From Candidatus Zixiibacteriota bacterium (GTDB lineage: Bacteria; Zixibacteria; MSB-5A5; DSPP01), in the NCBI GenBank assembly GCA_022614805.1, contig JAKEHY010000023.1:49983-113982 (forward strand): DNA of 64,000 nucleotides. The letters are read 5' to 3'. Below are positions 60,165-64,000 of the stretch, piece by piece. The position numbers and the translations under genes are program-made. The notes beneath the pieces were generated by a model. That model was not told where the DNA came from and did not search any database. It saw only the letters and a program-made list of their open reading frames with translations. Each line of letters opens with the position of its first letter. Position 1 is the stretch's first letter.

Positions 60165-60215
60165 AGCAGCGGTTTTGTAAACCGCCGGTCGGGGGTTCGA
60201 ATCCCTCTGCCAGCT
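60144..60215 (+). tRNA. tRNA-Thr(TGT), regenerated at attR
   Basis: Complete cloverleaf: acceptor GCTGGCA with TGCCAGC, D arm GCTC/GAGC with loop AGGGGTA, anticodon stem GCGGT/ACCGC with loop TTTGTAA (anticodon TGT), T arm GGGGG/CCCTC with loop TTCGAAT, discriminator T. CCA is not encoded. Bases up to 60184 came from the element and the rest from the host. The attR core is 60160-60184. The integrase stop codon lies in the D arm. Confidence 0.95.
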
Positions 60216-60301
60216 TCTAATTTTTTGTCCCCCTTGTTGACATCCTCTCTCAATCTTCGCTATTTCTCCCCATCGAAAACCGAAACCAAATAGGAGGGTC
60301 T

Positions 60302-61951
60302 ATGACCAATTTCCGTCCCGCCGCGCTAACGCTCGCAATCCTTTGCTTCACCTCGCCGCTCTTCGCCGCCGTTTTGCGGGAGGCGGCCGAGGCGGCCAAA
60401 AGCTACGAAGGGAAAACGCTCTATCTCCGCAAAACCTTAAACCAGTCCCGCAAGGTCTATTTGAACGTGCCGCTGGGGGAATTTTATTACGAATACAAAA
60501 AGGGGCGGATGTTCCCTCTTCGCGAACCGGTGCAGGTGCAAATCACCAAGGTTGAATCGAAAGAGAACGTCAAGTTTTCCATCATCAGCAAGCAGTTGGG
60601 GAAAACCGAAATCGAGCTCAAATCGGCCGACGGCAGCCCCATCACAAAACAGGCGGTGGAAGCGGCCCTCCGTCGAGCCTTCTCCACCGACTGGACCGAC
60701 GACGCCAAATTGTTCGTCGGCAGCAAAACCACCAAAACCCTGCACGTGGACGGCTGCAACCATATGCCGGAGGAAAAGGGGCTGGTGAGATTTGCCTCCG
60801 TCTCCGATGCGGAAGGGGCGGGCTTCCGCAAATGCCTGGTCTGCTTCCGCCAAATCCCGACCGTCTCCGGCTTCGAAAAGGAGCGGGTGCTGGGGCAGCA
60901 GACCGCCTCGGCCTTCCGCAACTACAATCCGGTCGTGACCGATGACCGCCTGAACGACCGGGTCAAAAACGTCGGCTACCAGGTGTTGGAAAACTGGCCG
61001 GCGCCTTTGAAGGGATACAACTACAAATTCTACGTGGTGGAAAACGACGTCCCCAACGCCGTCGCCTGTCCGGCCGGGCAGATTTTCGTCACCACCGGAC
61101 TTTTGGACGCCGTCGAATCGGACGAGGAACTGGAAGGGGTTCTGGCGCACGAAATCACCCACGTGGAAATGCGTCACGGCTACCGCCAGTTCCGGGCGGC
61201 CCAGAAGGGGCAGGCGATTTCCACCGCCGCCGGAATCGTGGCGGGGGTAATCACCGCCGCCAAAAGCAAGAAAGACAAGGTTGAAAAAGGGGTGGCGGTC
61301 GCCAACGTCGTCACCCTGCTGGGCAACGTCTCCACCGCCATCGCCCTTTCCGGTTATTCCCGCGGCTACGAGGAGGAGGCGGACAGCTATGCCCTGGCCT
61401 ATCTCGCCACCCGCTCGCAAGATGGAGCCGGACGCCCGTATCTGGCCACCCTGCGCAAGTTGCGGTACTACAGCGACATCGAGGAGATTTCCGAGGACGC
61501 GCAGGGGCTGGCGCTTTTTCAAAGCCATCCCAACATCGCCGCGCGGGTGGACAAAGCCCAGAACCTGGACGTCGCCCCGATTCAAAACGCCCTTTTCTAC
61601 GGGCTGAACAAGGAGGGGGAACTCGTTGCCACGCTTTCCTTTGAGATGCAGGCCTTTTCCGCTTACCGCAAGCGGGCGACCGGGGTAGCCGGGGAAAAGA
61701 CCGAGCTGCGCGTTTTTGTCACGTTGGAAACGACTCCCAATCTTGGGGATAAGGACAAGGTTAGAAGCGTTGCTTTAAAGATTGCGCGGGGGGAAGTCAT
61801 TCTGGACAACAAGGAGGACACCGAAATTTTGCCCTCCGATTTGGTCGGCTGCACGTTTTACACCAACAAGTTGGAGGATTTCATTCCCGCCATCCAGTCG
61901 GTCAAATTGCCGTTGAAGAATGTGAGCCGGTGGGTGAAAGCGGGGGATTGA
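60302..61951 (+). CDS. secreted M48-family metallopeptidase
   Basis: A 549-aa exported zinc protease. A signal peptide (LTLAILCFTSPLFAAVL) is followed by a domain with cysteines (VDGCNHMPE, RKCLVCF), like the small metal-binding YH..C modules of other exoproteins. The protease core has HEITHVEMRHG (~283, HExxH) and the third ligand EEEADSYALAYL (~357). An AGGAGG ribosome-binding site precedes the ATG. It is a host gene 86 bp after the tRNA, outside the element. It probably takes part in envelope protein quality control. Confidence 0.9.
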   Translation: MTNFRPAALTLAILCFTSPLFAAVLREAAEAAKSYEGKTLYLRKTLNQSRKVYLNVPLGEFYYEYKKGRMFPLREPVQVQITKVESKENVKFSIISKQLGKTEIELKSADGSPITKQAVEAALRRAFSTDWTDDAKLFVGSKTTKTLHVDGCNHMPEEKGLVRFASVSDAEGAGFRKCLVCFRQIPTVSGFEKERVLGQQTASAFRNYNPVVTDDRLNDRVKNVGYQVLENWPAPLKGYNYKFYVVENDVPNAVACPAGQIFVTTGLLDAVESDEELEGVLAHEITHVEMRHGYRQFRAAQKGQAISTAAGIVAGVITAAKSKKDKVEKGVAVANVVTLLGNVSTAIALSGYSRGYEEEADSYALAYLATRSQDGAGRPYLATLRKLRYYSDIEEISEDAQGLALFQSHPNIAARVDKAQNLDVAPIQNALFYGLNKEGELVATLSFEMQAFSAYRKRATGVAGEKTELRVFVTLETTPNLGDKDKVRSVALKIARGEVILDNKEDTEILPSDLVGCTFYTNKLEDFIPAIQSVKLPLKNVSRWVKAGD

Positions 61952-62468
61952 AGATTGTAGATTGAGGATTGCAAAAACAAATGCAATCAAGGGGGGAATT
62001 TGGCAAAAACGGCGGGGAAAGGGCGGAGAAATTGAGGATTTTTTTTGAAAATCAAAAAACAAAAACGGTTGGGAAGTTGTTGCGATTTTAGGTGAAAGTG
62101 CAATTTAATACACATCCTTGAACGCCTTGTCCCTTAGCGGATTAGAAAATGTGACGAATTATTTTTTGGTCATCGGGTTGAATTTCTTCTATAGCAGGAA
62201 CTTGCGCCGGACATTTTTTGAGGGGTTTTTGGACAGGTAGGCGCGGAAGTGAAAACTTTCCGAAATTTTAATGAATTTGCAATCTTACCCCTGGCCCCTT
62301 CCCGACACGGGAAGGGGGGGAGGGCGAACAACCGTTCGCCCCTACGAAGACATCCCTTCCGGCCTTGCGGTATGTTTAACCTCCTCTTAATCCCCTCCTT
62401 CGTAAGGAGGGGACAAGGAAAGGCAGAGATTAGAGATTAGGGATTCGGCCGGCCGTACGCGTCTGATT
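61952..62468. other. intergenic region with several perfect hairpins
   Basis: No gene is supported in these ~520 bp. Three perfect inverted repeats stand out: CCCCTTCCCG/CGGGAAGGGG (62295-62317), GGGCGAAC/GTTCGCCC (62322-62341) and CCCCTCCTT/AAGGAGGGG (62392-62412). Short runs such as GATTGAAGATT and GATTAGAG recur here and at 63583. They look like dispersed host intergenic repeats. Confidence 0.5.
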
Positions 62469-63497
62469 TCACCGGCCGAACCAGCGCCGCCAGCCGGTTT
62501 TTGCGCCCACTTTTTCCTGTTCTTTGGATTGTGCCGGAGGCTCGTGGGGTTTGGCGGTTTTCGGAAAATCCGGTTTTTCACGCCGCAGCAGGGAGAGATG
62601 AATGACCGCCCCTTCCACTTCCAAGGCGGAGCCAACCAGCCCCTCGCCGGTGAAGCGGTAATCGTCGCCCCAAGCGACCGAGGGGTGAATGGACTCTTCG
62701 AGGGAGGCCGCCTTTTCAAAAAAATCGCGCGCCGATTTTTCCGGGTCATCCGGTTTTTGCTCCTCTTTGGAAAAGAGGGCATCCAAGGCGTAGCTTTTCA
62801 AAAGTTTGGGATACAGCTCGGCGAAGGCCTTTGGCCGGGAGACGTAGTCCAGCCCGACCACCCGGTTGCCAAGCAGAACCAAAAGCCCCTGTTGTCCTTC
62901 CTTCAGCGGCAGCGCTTTTTCATATTCTTCCAGACTTTTATCCTGCGACCGGTAAACTTCGTGCATAGCGCCGGTCGGCGAATGCGCGCCGGCCATGGCG
63001 GAGAAGAGGGCAATTTCTTCCCAGATTTTTTGCTGATTGGAGCCGTAGGTCCGGGAAGATTTCAAGGACGCGGAAACCGAGCTCATTTTCATATGGCGCA
63101 GGCTGGCGTACATCGCCGTCCTGGCGTCGGCAAACTCGGGGCTGGTGTAGCTCCAGCGCCCGGCCTCCGTGCAGCTTACCGGCACGAAAGTCGTGGATTT
63201 TGCACGGACGAGAATGGTGGTATTCAGCACCCGGTTCTGCTTGGCACCGACCAGCTCCTCGGCATCCAGGAGCAGAACGGGGCGGTCGCCATTGTTTTCC
63301 ACCTTGAGATTAGGGACGCTTCCCTTTTCGTCAACTTCGGTGACCCGGCACTCGCCCTGGGCCAGGGCCTGGCTTAGGGTAACATAGTTTGGCCCCGGAA
63401 CGCCGTCCGAAAAAAGGGGGAGGACGGTCAGGCGCTCGTGGCGCCGGGGTTCACCAAACCGCAGGCCCTGCAGGCAGATGTTTAGTTTCTGGTGCAC
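62469..63497 (-). CDS. ARPP-1-like (DUF6569-like) protein
   Basis: A 342-aa cytosolic protein. Features such as PVLLLDAEELVGAKQNRVLN, SCTEAGRWSY and QQGLLVLLGNRVVGLDYVSR match the ARPP-1 type domain found in diverse bacteria; the function is unknown. The GTG at 63495-63497 is used as start because AGAGGAGG lies 5 bp upstream; the frame extends 11 codons further without support. It is a host gene converging on the M48 gene. Confidence 0.7.
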   Translation of the reverse strand: MHQKLNICLQGLRFGEPRRHERLTVLPLFSDGVPGPNYVTLSQALAQGECRVTEVDEKGSVPNLKVENNGDRPVLLLDAEELVGAKQNRVLNTTILVRAKSTTFVPVSCTEAGRWSYTSPEFADARTAMYASLRHMKMSSVSASLKSSRTYGSNQQKIWEEIALFSAMAGAHSPTGAMHEVYRSQDKSLEEYEKALPLKEGQQGLLVLLGNRVVGLDYVSRPKAFAELYPKLLKSYALDALFSKEEQKPDDPEKSARDFFEKAASLEESIHPSVAWGDDYRFTGEGLVGSALEVEGAVIHLSLLRREKPDFPKTAKPHEPPAQSKEQEKVGAKTGWRRWFGR

Positions 63498-63648
63498 GTT
63501 ACCTCCTCTTCTGTGCCGTATGGCGGCCATAAAAATTACGTCTTGGCGTTGAAAAAGTCCACCCCTTTTAAATACAGTGATTGGAGATTAGGGATTCGTC
63601 CGCCCTTCAGCACCCAAAAAAGCAGGGGGGGCCCGGCAGAATTCATTA

Positions 63649-63939
63649 TCAAAATCCAATTTCAGTAGAATCCAGAAAATTCGAAAACCCTTGGTTGTAA
63701 ATGTTTCGTGGATGAAGCCCGGCTTTCAAGCCTCGCAGATGGTCAGCAATGTCTCGAGCATCATTACTGCTTATTATATCAAGTTCAGTTGAGCTTTTAA
63801 ACCCTTCAAAAATATCCCGAATTACTTCATCCCGTGCTCGATAACCAATAACGTAGATTTCTTTTGCCTGCTTTATCAAAGCCCGTGCTGGCTCTACAAT
63901 GTGCCGTGCCCCACTTAAGATTTGGACAGGTATAATTGG
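63649..63939 (-). pseudogene. C-terminal fragment of a SIR2-like protein
   Basis: About 95 residues resembling the end of SIR2-like domains: AKEIYVIGYRARDEVIRDIF followed by DIISSNDAR. The frame is blocked by TGA at 63940-63942, and a plus-strand gene start lies immediately beyond. The N-terminal, NAD-binding part is therefore missing. It is probably a remnant; a short gene starting at TTG 63879 is the alternative. Confidence 0.5.
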
Positions 63940-63952
63940 TCAAGGAGGTTAA

Positions 63953-64000
63953 ATGGAGACAGCGACGATGCCTGTTCAGATCCGGAAGGTTTCGGGTAGG
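63953..64000 (+). CDS. start of a gene running off the window
   Basis: ATG at 63953 preceded by AAGGAGG (63942-63948), with a TATAAT -10-like box at 63931-63936. Sixteen codons (METATMPVQIRKVSGR) are visible with no stop. Product cannot be judged. Confidence 0.5.
   Translation, partial: METATMPVQIRKVSGR

Larger units (their letters stand above)
5521..60184. mobile_element. about 54.7-kb integrative element in tRNA-Thr
   Basis: Bounded by identical 25-bp tRNA cores at 5496-5520 and 60160-60184, with integrase and excisionase-like genes adjoining the right core. Composition shifts to lower GC inside. The element carries replication-type genes (Orc1/Cdc6, AEP primase, SSB-like, SNF2 helicase), two HerA-type ATPases, a type I restriction system, an Argonaute fusion and varied cargo. 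No relaxase, capsid or terminase gene was recognised, so conjugation or virion formation by known routes cannot be shown. Several cargo genes are decayed, which suggests it has resided in chromosomes for some time. Confidence 0.9.

Noticed and set aside
5521-60184. Prophage or conventional ICE
   Set aside because: No capsid, portal, terminase, relaxase or VirB/Tra set was recognised; HerA-like ATPases alone are not enough.
60437-61585. 382-codon minus-strand open frame
   Set aside because: Antisense to the M48 peptidase gene, with low-complexity Val/Gly/His/Asp composition and no domain.
63908-63936. Full sigma70 promoter before the gene at 63953
   Set aside because: TATAAT is good but no acceptable -35 box lies 16-18 bp upstream, so only the -10 is mentioned.
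1-64000. CRISPR arrays or rRNA genes
   Set aside because: No regularly spaced direct repeats and no rRNA-like conserved blocks were seen.

Overview
The window looks like a bacterial chromosome segment carrying one large integrated element. The flanks (about 1-5,478 and 60,185-64,000) are GC-rich bacterial genes: an M42 aminopeptidase tail, cysS, a YdeI-family gene, a methyltransferase, a TPR protein, an ICMT-like membrane methyltransferase, an M48 metallopeptidase and an ARPP-1-like protein. The host is probably a diderm bacterium; I cannot name the phylum from sequence alone.

Between a broken tRNA-Thr(TGT) half at 5,479-5,520 and a complete tRNA-Thr(TGT) at 60,144-60,215 lies a lower-GC element of about 54.7 kb (5,521-60,184). 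Its integrase and excisionase-like genes sit against the right end, and the integrase stop codon lies inside the regenerated tRNA. The element supplied a new 5' half of the tRNA and apparently a new promoter inside the integrase gene. The old host promoter still faces the orphan half at the left end. A repeat with an exact 12-bp period lies near both ends and may be the integrase arm sites.

From left to right the element holds five regions. (1) A defence-like block at 5.7-16.6 kb: DUF488, a Cas4/RecB-like nuclease, a 1,072-aa single-chain fusion of a Schlafen/AlbA_2 ATPase-like module to a catalytically dead Argonaute PIWI module, a complete type I restriction-modification operon, a YgjP-like metalloprotein and a zinc protein. 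(2) A minus-strand DNA-metabolism block at 16.6-26.7 kb: a triplicated family of unknown genes, an OB-fold protein with an SSB-like C-terminal tip, an SNF2-type helicase, a DUF6094 methyltransferase, a zinc-ribbon tyrosine recombinase of archaeal style and an Orc1/Cdc6-type initiator. A 12-bp motif, TGCGAATTGTGC, recurs around these genes. (3) A cargo region at 26.8-47.9 kb: a 1,242-aa orphan with a C-terminal PD-(D/E)XK domain, a GC-rich cobalamin-linked operon with its own sigma70-like promoter, RusA/kinase/Ski2-like helicase genes, a hybrid histidine kinase, an outer-membrane beta-barrel, cysteine-rich and beta-helix exoproteins, and many decayed genes. (4) A HerA-like ATPase with a coiled-coil partner at 48-50.5 kb, followed by small metal-binding and DNA-binding genes. 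(5) A right-end module at 52-60.2 kb: unknown and membrane proteins, a second HerA-like ATPase with a nuclease-like tail, an archaeo-eukaryotic primase, an excisionase-like protein and the integrase.

The replication genes (Orc1/Cdc6, AEP primase, HerA-type ATPases) and several TATA-box-like upstream sequences are archaeal in style. The beta-barrel, the histidine kinase and the sigma70-like promoters are bacterial. The simplest reading is a chimeric integrative element with archaeal-type replication machinery that now resides in a bacterium and carries a defence island whose most unusual member is the Schlafen-Argonaute fusion.
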